Shown in pieces: positions 10,236-18,163 of a DNA stretch of 64,000 nucleotides (position 1 is its first letter; every line of letters starts with the position of its first letter). The stretch is from Lactobacillus sp. ESL0700. Lineage in GTDB: Bacteria; Bacillota; Bacilli; Lactobacillales; Lactobacillaceae. The stretch covers positions 1,561,001 through 1,625,000 of the forward strand of contig NZ_CP113930.1 of NCBI RefSeq assembly GCF_029392095.1. The letters are read 5' to 3'. A model generated the notes under the pieces. That model did not search any database and had not been told where the DNA came from. It saw only the letters and a list, made by a program, of their open reading frames with translations. The position numbers and the translations under genes are program-made.

Positions 10236-10319
10236 TTAAAGCGAAATTAACTGCAAAAACAGACTGTGGCCATTGATTTTAAGTAAACATTCAGTGAGAC
10301 AGTTTTGTGCTTTTTGCAT
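10236..10319 (-). CDS. Putative 27-codon leader peptide of the amino-acid ABC operon
   Basis: A short ORF, ATG at 10319 with AAAGGA nine bases upstream, encoding 27 residues beginning MQKAQNCLTECLLK and ending LFLQLISL. It is followed at once by two tandem intrinsic terminators and then the transporter genes. The arrangement resembles transcription attenuation by a leader peptide. Two Cys codons (7 and 11) and three Gln codons (2, 5, 23) are possible sensing codons, but none forms a run. Whether it is translated is inference. Confidence 0.45.
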   Translation of the reverse strand: MQKAQNCLTECLLKINGHSLFLQLISL

Positions 10320-10361
10320 GGTGTTAATTCCTTTCTTACTTATTATCTGTAAGTATCTTAT

Positions 10362-10390
10362 ATGCTAACCTTGTACTTACTTTTTGTCAA
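10362..10390 (-). promoter_or_regulatory. Promoter of leader and amino-acid ABC operon
   Basis: On the minus strand TTGACA (10385-10390) is followed after 17 bp by TAGCAT (10362-10367). It is the only good -35 between 10124 and the rbsU terminator. The predicted start is near 10355, about 36 bases before the leader ATG. Confidence 0.5.
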
Positions 10391-10431
10391 TTATTTAGTC
10401 TTGCCAAAATACGCGTGGTTGCGTTAGAACA

Positions 10432-10463
10432 CAAAAAAACACAACTCTCTAGGAATTGTGGTT
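10432..10463 (-). terminator. Terminator after rbsU
   Basis: On the minus strand CACAATTC pairs imperfectly with GAGTTGTG, followed by seven T; it lies just after the sugar transporter gene. Confidence 0.7.
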
Positions 10464-10502
10464 TTCATTTTATTAAATATGAATTTATTCTGGTTTATTT
10501 AA

Positions 10503-11390
10503 TTAGATAAATTCTGTTACGGCTGCAGCAACCAAAATAATGATTAGCCCAGCGATCGTCACGGCCATCTCTTTTTTGGTCTTTTTCTGACCTAAGAACC
10601 AGATGCCAGTTAAGGTCGCCAAAATAACCGAAGTCTGTGACAAGACAAAGCCTGTTGCTAGACCGTTCATATTCGGCTGTGCTGAAATCAAGTAGGTTAA
10701 AGCAGCAAAGGCAAAGAAGAAACCAGCAAAAATCTGCTTGTAGGAAACAACCTCCGTGAATGGATTCTCCTCTTTGTGTTTAATAGCAACATAGATGCCA
10801 TACACAATCCCCGTCAGCAGCATTCCGATTGCTTGCGGCAAAAAGGCGTGTTGACCATCAATATGGGCTGCCTGTGGTGCAGCCGAGTAGGCCCAATAAC
10901 CAATCTCGCCAAACAATAACCAAATGGTAGCCTTTTTAAGCAAGCTTGCTTTCTGCGCCGTTTTCTTTTCTGACCAGACTGTCATGTAGGCGCCAAGAAT
11001 AATCGCTGCTAGAGCAATTGTTCCAACTATCTTGGCAGGGATGCCTGGCCAATTGCCCAAGGCAATCACACCCCATAACGAGGCACCTAATAATTGGAAA
11101 GCCGTTGTAATTGGCATCGCCCGCGACGAGCCGACCAAACCAAAGGACATAAAGGTAACAATCTGTGCACTTGCCCAGCCAATTCCAGAAATAATTGACA
11201 ATAACAGTACCGTCCCAGTAGGCAAAGCATAGCCGCCCACAAGTGCATAAACCAAGCCAAAGATAAAGGTGCCTAATGTGGTACCTAAAATTTGGTTGGC
11301 AGGTTTACCACCTATTTTGGACGCGATTGTCGGAAATAATCCCCAGCCCAAGAGTGGACCAAGACCAACTAATAATGCGGTTGTATTCAC
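10503..11390 (-). CDS. rbsU: Ribose/glucose uptake permease, GRP family
   Basis: A membrane protein of about ten helices in the GRP/DMT sugar-uptake family (RbsU, GlcU). The sequence begins with PLLGWGLFPTIASKIGG, the family N-terminal signature, and ends with a lysine-rich QKKTKKE loop before the last helix. At 295 residues it is usual length. The start is GTG at 11390 with AGGAG upstream. It is the last gene of rbsK-rbsD-rbsU, so ribose is the likely substrate; it is energised by ion gradient, so phosphorylation follows by RbsK. Confidence 0.85.
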   Translation of the reverse strand: MNTTALLVGLGPLLGWGLFPTIASKIGGKPANQILGTTLGTFIFGLVYALVGGYALPTGTVLLLSIISGIGWASAQIVTFMSFGLVGSSRAMPITTAFQLLGASLWGVIALGNWPGIPAKIVGTIALAAIILGAYMTVWSEKKTAQKASLLKKATIWLLFGEIGYWAYSAAPQAAHIDGQHAFLPQAIGMLLTGIVYGIYVAIKHKEENPFTEVVSYKQIFAGFFFAFAALTYLISAQPNMNGLATGFVLSQTSVILATLTGIWFLGQKKTKKEMAVTIAGLIIILVAAAVTEFI

Positions 11391-11405
11391 TTTTTTCTCC
11401 TAGCT

Positions 11406-11801
11406 TTAAAAAACAACGTTACTTTCGAGTAAAATATTCGCAAATGGCGTCATTTCACCAGTTCTGACAAAAGCCTTACAATCCTTCAAGCTTTCTTTTA
11501 ATTCTTCATGCGTAATAAATTCAATCGGTGTATCTGGCAAGCGTTTCTTGATTTGTGCCAGCATCTCTGGATTTTCGGTTTTAATTTCACTAGCTAAAAA
11601 AATCCGTTGAATGCCCAATTCTTCAAGGACATTGTTGAGCACATCCATAAAGCTAGGGATGCCATTAGTCACGGCCAAGTCAATCTTTTCCGTGTCCTTA
11701 GGAACTGGCGTGCCGGCATCACCAATTGCCAGCTTGTCAAAATGTCCCATTGTCGCAATTACTCGCGATAAATCTGAATTAATTACTTTTGTCTTTTTCA
11801 T
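11406..11801 (-). CDS. rbsD: D-ribose pyranase
   Basis: Interconverts the pyranose and furanose forms of D-ribose so that RbsK receives its substrate. The catalytic His region [16 protein letters not shown] is near residue 20, and the C-terminal strand region ends [21 protein letters not shown], both typical of RbsD. It is 131 residues, full length. It lies between rbsK (25 bp upstream) and rbsU in one operon. Confidence 0.95.
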   Translation of the reverse strand: MKKTKVINSDLSRVIATMGHFDKLAIGDAGTPVPKDTEKIDLAVTNGIPSFMDVLNNVLEELGIQRIFLASEIKTENPEMLAQIKKRLPDTPIEFITHEELKESLKDCKAFVRTGEMTPFANILLESNVVF

Positions 11802-11826
11802 CTTAAACTACTTTCTACTATTAGAA

Positions 11827-12741
11827 TTACTTAACTTGGTCAATTTCCTTCTTGTACGGAATTGATGGCTGGGCACCATAACGTTGAACCGTTAATGATG
11901 AAGCCTTGTTAGCGAAAACAATCGCCTCACGCAAGTTAGAAAAATCCGGTTTTAATAAGCTGGACATGGCACCGATAAAGGTATCGCCGGCAGCGGTTGT
12001 ATCAACAGCCTTAACTTTAAAGGCTGGAACCAACTCGCTCTGGCCGTTAAAGTCATAAAAGGCGCCTTTAGAACCAATCGTAATGATTACCGCATCAACA
12101 CCAAGCTCATGTAATTTATTAGCAGCTTGCCGAGCACTAGCCTCATCAACAACTTGAACGCCAGTAATCGTTGCCGCTTCAGTTTCATTTGGTGCAATCA
12201 TATCGGTCAATTGAAGTAATTCTGCCGGAATTTTAGCCATTGCTGGTGCTGGATTTAAAATTGTTTTAACACCGTGAGCATGAGCAATTTCAAAGCCCTT
12301 AATTGTTGCCGCAATCGGCGTTTCAAACTGGGCAATGACAAAATCACTATCCGTAATCAGCGCACTCTTTTGCGCAATTGCATCAGCGTCAAACGCGTAA
12401 TTGGCACCAGCATATATCGTAATCGAGTTTTGCCCTTCGTCATCAACTGAAATAAAGGCTTGGCCCGTTGACTCGTCCTTAATTGTTGCAATTCCAGAAA
12501 CATCAATCCCCTCTTGCTTGAGCAAGTTCAGCATTTCTGTTCCTGGCGCATCACTACCAACAGCACCAATAAAGCTAGTCGTGCAGCCAGACCGTGCTGC
12601 TGCAACTGCCTGGTTAGCACCCTTGCCACCAGCTGCTGAATAGTGTTCCTTAGCATGGATTGTTTCCCCCGGCTTAACCATCCGCTCAACACGCAGGTTG
12701 GTATCAAGGTTAATACTGCCGATAACAGTAACTTTATTCAT
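11827..12741 (-). CDS. rbsK: Ribokinase
   Basis: Phosphorylates ribose to ribose-5-phosphate. It is a PfkB-family sugar kinase with the N-terminal signature GGKGANQAVAAARSG and the C-terminal DTTAAGDTFIGA motif holding the catalytic Asp and anion hole. NPAPA lies in the middle. It is 304 residues, full length. The ATG at 12741 follows AAAGGAG. It is the first gene of the ribose operon, under the cre-overlapped promoter upstream. Confidence 0.95.
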   Translation of the reverse strand: MNKVTVIGSINLDTNLRVERMVKPGETIHAKEHYSAAGGKGANQAVAAARSGCTTSFIGAVGSDAPGTEMLNLLKQEGIDVSGIATIKDESTGQAFISVDDEGQNSITIYAGANYAFDADAIAQKSALITDSDFVIAQFETPIAATIKGFEIAHAHGVKTILNPAPAMAKIPAELLQLTDMIAPNETEAATITGVQVVDEASARQAANKLHELGVDAVIITIGSKGAFYDFNGQSELVPAFKVKAVDTTAAGDTFIGAMSSLLKPDFSNLREAIVFANKASSLTVQRYGAQPSIPYKKEIDQVK

Positions 12742-12799
12742 CTTGTTCTCCTTTTAACAAATTGCCAAAGCATTTTAACTAATTTGCTTCTATCAAAAT

Positions 12800-12830
12800 A
12801 ATATCATACTTGTAATTGCTTTCAAATGTG
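12800..12830 (-). promoter_or_regulatory. Ribose operon promoter overlapped by a cre-like site
   Basis: On the minus strand TTGAAA is followed after 16 bp by TATTAT. TGAAAGCAATTACA (12811-12824) overlaps the -35 and differs from the cre consensus TGAAANCGNTTNCA at one base. Repression by CcpA in glucose is therefore likely. Confidence 0.55.
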
Positions 12831-12932
12831 CTAGAGAAAATTATTACAAACGTTCACGAACCGCAATCTTAGTTTTTTAATGCTGTTTACCATATAATGT
12901 TGAAGTTACTTTAAATTAGTAAGGACGTAATT

Positions 12933-14228
12933 ATGAAAAGACAACTCACATTATTCGCCGCTCTGGCAACTGTCATGGGCACCATGATTGGTGGCGGCGC
13001 CTTTTTCAAAATCGCCAGCGTTTCGGCATTAACTCACAATGCTTGGTTGAGTATCCTTGTTTGGCCTCTAGCCGGATTTATTACCCTAATGGCTGGGCTC
13101 AGCGTGGCCGAACTTGCCGCGATTTTCCCAGAAGACGGCGGCCCAGTCAAATACTTGCAAGAAATTTATGGCTCAAAAATTGCCTTCCTTTTTGGCTGGT
13201 CGCTGATCATCGTCTATTATCCGGCCAACATCGCTGCCCTTTCAATTGTGTTTGCGACACAATTAAAGCAAATTCCGAATTTTAGCAGTTATTCTACTAC
13301 TGGCGTGGCTCTGATCGGCATGTTAGTTATCCTGCTAGTCAATTGGCTGGGTTCCAAACTAAGCAGCGAGGTCCAGAAACTGGCGCTAATAATTAAGCTG
13401 TTACCAATTGCCGCAATTATCATCTTTGCGATCTTTAACAGCAGCACCAATCAATTAACTGGCGCCCCATTGCCGCATTTGAACTCTGCTAATGGTGCGG
13501 CCTTTGGTCAAGCACTGCTAGCCGTGCTTTTTGCTTATGACGGTTGGTTAAGTATCGGCAATCTAGCCGGTGAAATTAAAAATCCGGCCAAAACCCTGTC
13601 CCGTGCTATTACTTGGGGCGTGTTCGGCGTTACCATCATTTACACATTGCTTAACTGGAGTTACACCAGAATGATTCCGTGGTCTACCATCGTGGGTAAT
13701 CAGGGAACGGCCTTGCTAACTGCACAGCGACTGTTTGGCAACTTGGGCGGTTTAATTATCAGTATTGGCATTTTGGTATCAGTCTTTGGGGCCATCAACG
13801 GTCACCTCATGGTTGGTTCCAGAATGCCGTATACCTTAGGCAAGCAACAAAAATTGCCAGCTGCCAATTTTTTTGCCAAATTAAATCGTAAAACAGTTGT
13901 GCCCACCAACAGTATGCTCTTTGAATGTGCAATTGCTGCCGTCATGATTTTTTCGGGAACTTTTGACAGCTTAACCGACATGCTGGTCTATGTTTCGTGG
14001 ATTTTTTCCATCTTACTCTTTGTCGGTGTCTTTATCTTGCGCAAGCGAAAATCTGAATTAATCAGGCCATATAAAGTACCACTATTTCCGTGGCCACCAA
14101 TCCTCGCTATTATCGGTGCCTTGTTCATCGTAATTAACACAACATTAACGCAGCCATTCTTAGCTCTTATCGGCATCTTGCTAACTCTATCTGGCTGGCC
14201 AGTGTACATTTGGACACAAAAGAAGTAA
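12933..14228 (+). CDS. Amino-acid permease, APC family
   Basis: A twelve-helix amino-acid transporter of the APC superfamily, closest in look to the LAT/SteT-type exchangers. The first helix has the unwound GTMIGGGAF motif that binds the substrate carboxylate and amino groups. FPEDGGPVKYLQEIYG follows helix 2, and the loop GEIKNPAKTLSRAI lies near residue 212. It is 431 residues. It is monocistronic with a terminator after it. The ATG follows AAGGA, and TATAAT lies at 12893. The substrate is not determined. Confidence 0.87.
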   Translation: MKRQLTLFAALATVMGTMIGGGAFFKIASVSALTHNAWLSILVWPLAGFITLMAGLSVAELAAIFPEDGGPVKYLQEIYGSKIAFLFGWSLIIVYYPANIAALSIVFATQLKQIPNFSSYSTTGVALIGMLVILLVNWLGSKLSSEVQKLALIIKLLPIAAIIIFAIFNSSTNQLTGAPLPHLNSANGAAFGQALLAVLFAYDGWLSIGNLAGEIKNPAKTLSRAITWGVFGVTIIYTLLNWSYTRMIPWSTIVGNQGTALLTAQRLFGNLGGLIISIGILVSVFGAINGHLMVGSRMPYTLGKQQKLPAANFFAKLNRKTVVPTNSMLFECAIAAVMIFSGTFDSLTDMLVYVSWIFSILLFVGVFILRKRKSELIRPYKVPLFPWPPILAIIGALFIVINTTLTQPFLALIGILLTLSGWPVYIWTQKK

Positions 14229-14264
14229 ATGCTTGTTGCGCCGCAGTACTCATTAAGACAAATC

Positions 14265-14301
14265 AAAAAGGCTAAAAACGTGAAGTTTTTAGCCTTTTTT
14301 T
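14265..14301. terminator. Terminator after the APC permease
   Basis: AAAAAGGCTAAAAAC pairs with GTTTTTAGCCTTTTT, with T on both sides, between convergent transcripts. Confidence 0.88.
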
Positions 14302-14375
14302 GCTATTTAATAAGTTGTTGGTCTCAATTGTCAAACAGAACTCCTGCTAACACTTATTTTGTGTGCTTTTTCAAT

Positions 14376-15281
14376 TCATAAGTTATTCTGCAAATTTTGA
14401 GATTCTAGCTTTTGAACAAATTTAATAAAACTATGAACAATTCTTTTACGATTATTGGTTAACTTCAAAAGTAGCAAATCTACTGTCGCATCCCACTTCA
14501 ATGGAACGTATGTTAACGAAGAAGGCAAATCGGCATAAATGCAATACAAGCCTAGTGTAATTCCCTGACCACTTCTAAGCAAAATGTTTAATGAAGACAG
14601 ATTATCAGCATAAGTAACATCAATTTGCTTATTATTGTGAATAACCTCATTTTGCAAGTTAATCAAATCTACGGCTGCCCAATTATTATCCAAAAAAAGC
14701 ATCTTTTCACCATTAAAATCATCCAATTTTAAAGAAGAACATTTACTTAACGGATTAGTCCTGGAAACAATTGCCTTAAAATGTTCCGTTTCAAGTAGAT
14801 AGCTATTTATGCCTTGTAAGTCCTCAGCTTCTTTTCCTGTAGTGATCATTACATCCAAATCGTTGGCTAGCAAGTGTTGTTTTAATTCATTTCTACTCAA
14901 ATTTTCGATTAAAAATTCAACTTGCGGATGCAATTCTTGAAATTGCTTTATCCAAATTGGAATATGCAAATCATTAAAAAGAGAATAAGAATATCCTAGA
15001 GCTATTTGGTAGTTTTCTTGCAAATTGTTTTTTTGCATGTCCTGTACAACTGAATAATAGCTGTTAATTAATGGCTTTATTTTTTGATAAAATACCCAGC
15101 CATTTTTGGTTACATTAACATAGCGTTTATTACGGTTAAATAACTTAACACCAAGTTCATCTTCTATTGCATTAATATCATGAGTAACCGTTGGCTGCGT
15201 TACATGCATCGCCCTTGCAGTTCTAGTATAATTACGCGTTTCAACTAAATTAATAAATGTGACTAATCTTTTTATATCCAT
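14376..15281 (-). CDS. LysR-family transcriptional regulator
   Basis: A DNA-binding regulator. The N-terminal winged helix-turn-helix is residues 1-60 (TRTARAMHVTQPTVTHDINAIEDELGVKLFNR), followed by a linker helix and a LysR substrate-binding domain of about 200 residues. It is 301 residues, normal for the family. It is divergent from the PAS-domain gene at 15395, which is the probable target. The intergenic inverted repeat at 15334 is a candidate binding site. The co-inducer is not recognisable. Confidence 0.9.
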   Translation of the reverse strand: MDIKRLVTFINLVETRNYTRTARAMHVTQPTVTHDINAIEDELGVKLFNRNKRYVNVTKNGWVFYQKIKPLINSYYSVVQDMQKNNLQENYQIALGYSYSLFNDLHIPIWIKQFQELHPQVEFLIENLSRNELKQHLLANDLDVMITTGKEAEDLQGINSYLLETEHFKAIVSRTNPLSKCSSLKLDDFNGEKMLFLDNNWAAVDLINLQNEVIHNNKQIDVTYADNLSSLNILLRSGQGITLGLYCIYADLPSSLTYVPLKWDATVDLLLLKLTNNRKRIVHSFIKFVQKLESQNLQNNL

Positions 15282-15333
15282 GATTTTTCATAAATAATTC
15301 TTATTATTAATAACTGATATTAATTTCACTTAT

Positions 15334-15354
15334 AAGTATAAACAAAATATACTT
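15334..15354. promoter_or_regulatory. Inverted repeat between the LysR gene and the PAS gene
   Basis: AAGTATA-N7-TATACTT is a perfect 7-bp inverted repeat of LysR-box geometry. It lies about 53 bp before the LysR start and about 40 bp before the PAS gene. Confidence 0.5.
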
Positions 15355-15394
15355 TTAATGTAAATAGTAATTAAAAATATTAAGGAGGATTATT

Positions 15395-15934
15395 ATGGTT
15401 AACCATACAGAAGAAGCAACTAGCACATGGATTACTGAAACATCTAAAAAAGTAAATGCTGCTAAAGGAACAGATTATGTAGAATTAGATCAAGGACTAA
15501 TGACCGTCGACCAAATCGATGCAATGCTTAACTGTTTACCACTTGAATTTGTAACAGTTGATAAGGACGACCGCTACATTTATTGTAATAATGAAATTCC
15601 TAAAAACCTATTGCTTTCACCACGTTGGCCTGAAAGACTGGGACAAACTTTAACAGAAATACATAAAGACACATCAATGCCTAGTGTGCAAAAAATAATG
15701 GATTATGCCAAAACTGGTAAAACTTACCGACTAATTATGGCCAGTGAAAAACAATACATGGTTGCTTCCTTTAAAAATATGCAAGATAAAAATAATGAAT
15801 ATGCAGGAGTAACTGAATGGATTATCGACTTATTACCAGTTATTAAGCGCTATTTAAAACAAACAGGACAAAAACTAGTTCCAGATGAAAATAATCAAAC
15901 TGCTGATGTTGTTTCAGGAGCTTCTAAAAAATAA
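15395..15934 (+). CDS. Stand-alone PAS-domain protein
   Basis: A cytoplasmic protein of 179 residues. Residues 35-150 resemble the PAS domain found at the C-terminus of DUF438 proteins: LPLEFVTVDKDDRYIYCNN, then PRWPERLGQTLTEIH, then KTYRLIMASEKQYMVASFKNMQD. No output domain (kinase, HTH, GGDEF) is present, so it may be a small-ligand or haem/redox sensor that works through a partner. The start has AAGGAGGA. It has its own terminator and is divergent from the LysR regulator. The function is not recognised beyond the fold. Confidence 0.72.
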   Translation: MVNHTEEATSTWITETSKKVNAAKGTDYVELDQGLMTVDQIDAMLNCLPLEFVTVDKDDRYIYCNNEIPKNLLLSPRWPERLGQTLTEIHKDTSMPSVQKIMDYAKTGKTYRLIMASEKQYMVASFKNMQDKNNEYAGVTEWIIDLLPVIKRYLKQTGQKLVPDENNQTADVVSGASKK

Positions 15935-15944
15935 AAAGTTAACA

Positions 15945-15978
15945 AAAAGGAAGACATTTCAAACTGTCTTCCTTTTAT
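15945..15978. terminator. Terminator after the PAS gene
   Basis: AAAAGGAAGACA pairs perfectly with TGTCTTCCTTTT around a short loop. Confidence 0.88.
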
Positions 15979-16040
15979 TATTGCTAAACATGGTCAGTAA
16001 TCGTTAGTCGTAATATTACTTTTGCACAACAAATATACAA

Positions 16041-17081
16041 TTATTTAATAACAATATCATCATCACTGGCCTCAGCTTTAATTGTTCCCACTGAGTTAGC
16101 CACTTTCTTATTAAACTTAGTATAGTTAGCCGAGCTGCGATGAACCTTCTTGCCACGGAATTTAATTCGTCCTTCACCGGTTGTCAATAAATCATAGTTA
16201 ATATTTGCTGGATTATGTTTCATTATTAATGAGCTCTGCTTGAGACCAAAAGTATTTTTACCAGTAAATTTATTGCGTGACATATTTAGGTCTACCTGAT
16301 CTAAAGAAAATTTCATTGTGTCAACAATACTCTTATTTATTAGGACTTCGCCATCGCTATCAGAAATCTTACCATGGTGAAATTCTGATGAATAAGCTTC
16401 AAAGTCACCACCAACTAAATATGCCACCAACTGCTTTTTAACAACTAATTTATTCATTTCCAATATACAATTATCCAAATCAAATTTGCTATTATTAAAA
16501 GTACAATTATCAATATCAATATCAGACATATGATTACTAATTTGTGCTCGCTCTACCTGTAAATTATGCAGTTGTAAATCATCTTGTTCATTGTAATCAG
16601 CAATACCAGTTATCAGTTTTTGTAATTTTAAATCTGATACTTTTAAACTTCCTTGCGTATTATTATCTTCAATCTTAGTTAAGGCAGCTTTAGTTGGTAC
16701 CGTAATTTCAACTTCTGGGCGTTGTTTATAAAACTTCCAATCAATCGTAATTGGATAGTTTTGGTGACGTTGATCGATTACTATTTTATCCTTTACTTTG
16801 TTAACAACAAGTAAATGTTCTTTAGTATCATTAACCTTGATCTGATACTTATTGCCGCGATGGATCCGATAATCGACTTCACCAGTATTTAGTTCAACCT
16901 GACTAAATTTCTTATAAGATAAAGTCCGTTCATGTGAAAAGGTCTTGGCATCAAGCACTTGAAAGTTGGTTAAATCTGTCCCAACGACTGGCTGCATCCC
17001 ATCATTAACATAACCTACAATTATTAAAATCAAGCCAATTATTAAAGTTACAGCTCCTATTTTATAAAATCGTTTCATCAT
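16041..17081 (-). CDS. DUF4097-type membrane-anchored beta-repeat protein
   Basis: A 346-residue protein with one N-terminal membrane segment (about residues 5-25) and an extracellular part. That part looks like the repetitive beta-strand fold of DUF4097 proteins: alternating short strands with Asn/Asp turns such as DIDNCTFNNSKFDLDNCILEMN. It overlaps the DUF1700 gene upstream by four bases (ATGA). The PadR-DUF1700-DUF4097 trio is known as an envelope-stress type module in Firmicutes. The molecular function is unknown. Confidence 0.75.
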   Translation of the reverse strand: MMKRFYKIGAVTLIIGLILIIVGYVNDGMQPVVGTDLTNFQVLDAKTFSHERTLSYKKFSQVELNTGEVDYRIHRGNKYQIKVNDTKEHLLVVNKVKDKIVIDQRHQNYPITIDWKFYKQRPEVEITVPTKAALTKIEDNNTQGSLKVSDLKLQKLITGIADYNEQDDLQLHNLQVERAQISNHMSDIDIDNCTFNNSKFDLDNCILEMNKLVVKKQLVAYLVGGDFEAYSSEFHHGKISDSDGEVLINKSIVDTMKFSLDQVDLNMSRNKFTGKNTFGLKQSSLIMKHNPANINYDLLTTGEGRIKFRGKKVHRSSANYTKFNKKVANSVGTIKAEASDDDIVIK

Positions 17082-17731
17082 TTGGCCTCCTTATCCGTCT
17101 TAGTCTTGTAATAGCGTTTTTTAAAGATTTTTCTACCCAAAAAGCGTGCAAATTGTGCACATTTAGCAGCTAAAAAGCGCAAAGTTTGGATAATTGCTGG
17201 GACAATAAACAGGCAAATGCTGAGAACAATCAGGCCTGCTCCTAAATAAAAGAAACCTGGAGCCCAAGAACTCGCAACCAGCAAATTCAAACCAATGACA
17301 ATTCCTACCACACCAGCAACTAAAAGGCCTAGAGCTAAACCAATAAAACCAACCAAAATTCCTAGAAAAGCACAGAACAAGCCAAGAAAAATTGCGGTTA
17401 AGGTAATCCCGATGATTATTCCCGTTGGAATGGCACAAATACCAACAAAAATGCGCCAAATTGTGTGCAAACTTTGCGAAGAAGATGCAGTATCTTCTGC
17501 TCTATCAGTTGCCTCAGTTTCAGGCTGATCATTGATAACGTAATCAGCCACAATCTTACGTGCCAACTGTTGCGGAGTACCTAATTCTTTTTCAATTGCA
17601 GCACGATTTTGAAAATCACCATCTAGCAAGAATTCACGGTAAAATTCCAACACATCATTGCGATCTCCAAGAGGCAAGGATGACAAATTTTCTTCTACTT
17701 CCAAAATGTAGTCATTAATTATTTGTTCCAT
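17078..17731 (-). CDS. DUF1700/HAAS-domain membrane protein
   Basis: A 217-residue protein. Residues 1-70 are the soluble HAAS-type domain (LPLGDRNDVLEFYREFLLDG, then LGTPQQLARKIVADY). After an acidic linker come three or four hydrophobic segments and a Lys-rich tail. Such proteins are regularly encoded next to PadR regulators. Here it is sandwiched between padR (17 bp overlap) and the DUF4097 gene. It may pass an envelope signal; no catalytic motif is seen. Confidence 0.82.
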   Translation of the reverse strand: MEQIINDYILEVEENLSSLPLGDRNDVLEFYREFLLDGDFQNRAAIEKELGTPQQLARKIVADYVINDQPETEATDRAEDTASSSQSLHTIWRIFVGICAIPTGIIIGITLTAIFLGLFCAFLGILVGFIGLALGLLVAGVVGIVIGLNLLVASSWAPGFFYLGAGLIVLSICLFIVPAIIQTLRFLAAKCAQFARFLGRKIFKKRYYKTKTDKEAK

Positions 17732-18038
17732 TTTTCTCTCCCAATATTTGATTAACCTTTGTGCTAAAGTTTAGCCATTCTTTTTGCACAGCTGCTAATA
17801 AGGTCAAACCAGTTTCCGTCAACTGATAGTAGCGCCGATTACGGCCCTGATATGGCTGATCATAAGTTGTTAGATAGCCGTTTTTCTTCAATCGTCTTAA
17901 AACAGGATAGATTGTTGATTCAGAAATATCGAAAGTTCCTTGAACCTTCTGTGTCAATGCATATCCATATAAATCTTCATCTTTTAAAAAAGAAAGAACA
18001 GCACCATCAAGTAATCGTGTTGGTATTTGAATTGCCAT
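17715..18038 (-). CDS. PadR-family transcriptional regulator
   Basis: A small winged-helix repressor of 107 residues. The PadR hallmark DISESTIYPVLRRLKKNGYLTTY is near residue 40, followed by RRYYQLTETG. The start at 18038 (MAIQIPTRLLDGAVLSFL) has GAGGAG upstream. A longer reading to 18068 would translate through the palindrome at 18055 and is rejected. It is the first gene of the envelope operon and probably autoregulated. Confidence 0.9.
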   Translation of the reverse strand: MAIQIPTRLLDGAVLSFLKDEDLYGYALTQKVQGTFDISESTIYPVLRRLKKNGYLTTYDQPYQGRNRRYYQLTETGLTLLAAVQKEWLNFSTKVNQILGEKNGTNN

Positions 18039-18054
18039 ATTGTTTCTCCTCTCT

Positions 18055-18097
18055 ATATTATATTTCATATAATATTATGGCAAACTAAAAAAGTCAA
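18055..18097 (-). promoter_or_regulatory. padR promoter with palindromic operator
   Basis: On the minus strand TTGACT (18092-18097) and TATTAT (18069-18074) are 17 bp apart. A perfect palindrome ATATTATA-N5-TATAATAT (18055-18075) covers the -10 and the expected start. This is the position expected for an autorepressor. Confidence 0.6.
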
Positions 18098-18125
18098 CAA
18101 ATATTTAAATAAGTTGACTTTTTCC
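18088..18125. terminator. Bidirectional terminator that overlaps the padR -35
   Basis: AAAAAGTCAAC pairs with GTTGACTTTTT. It lies 3' of the alcohol dehydrogenase gene, and its left arm contains the padR -35 hexamer. Confidence 0.75.
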
Positions 18126-18163
18126 TTGATAAAATTATTCAGATTATAATAAAGAAATATCAG

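Noticed and set aside
10124..10390. T-box leader before the amino-acid ABC operon
   Set aside because: No AGGGTGGNACCGCG-type T-box sequence or Stem I; the leader is too short.
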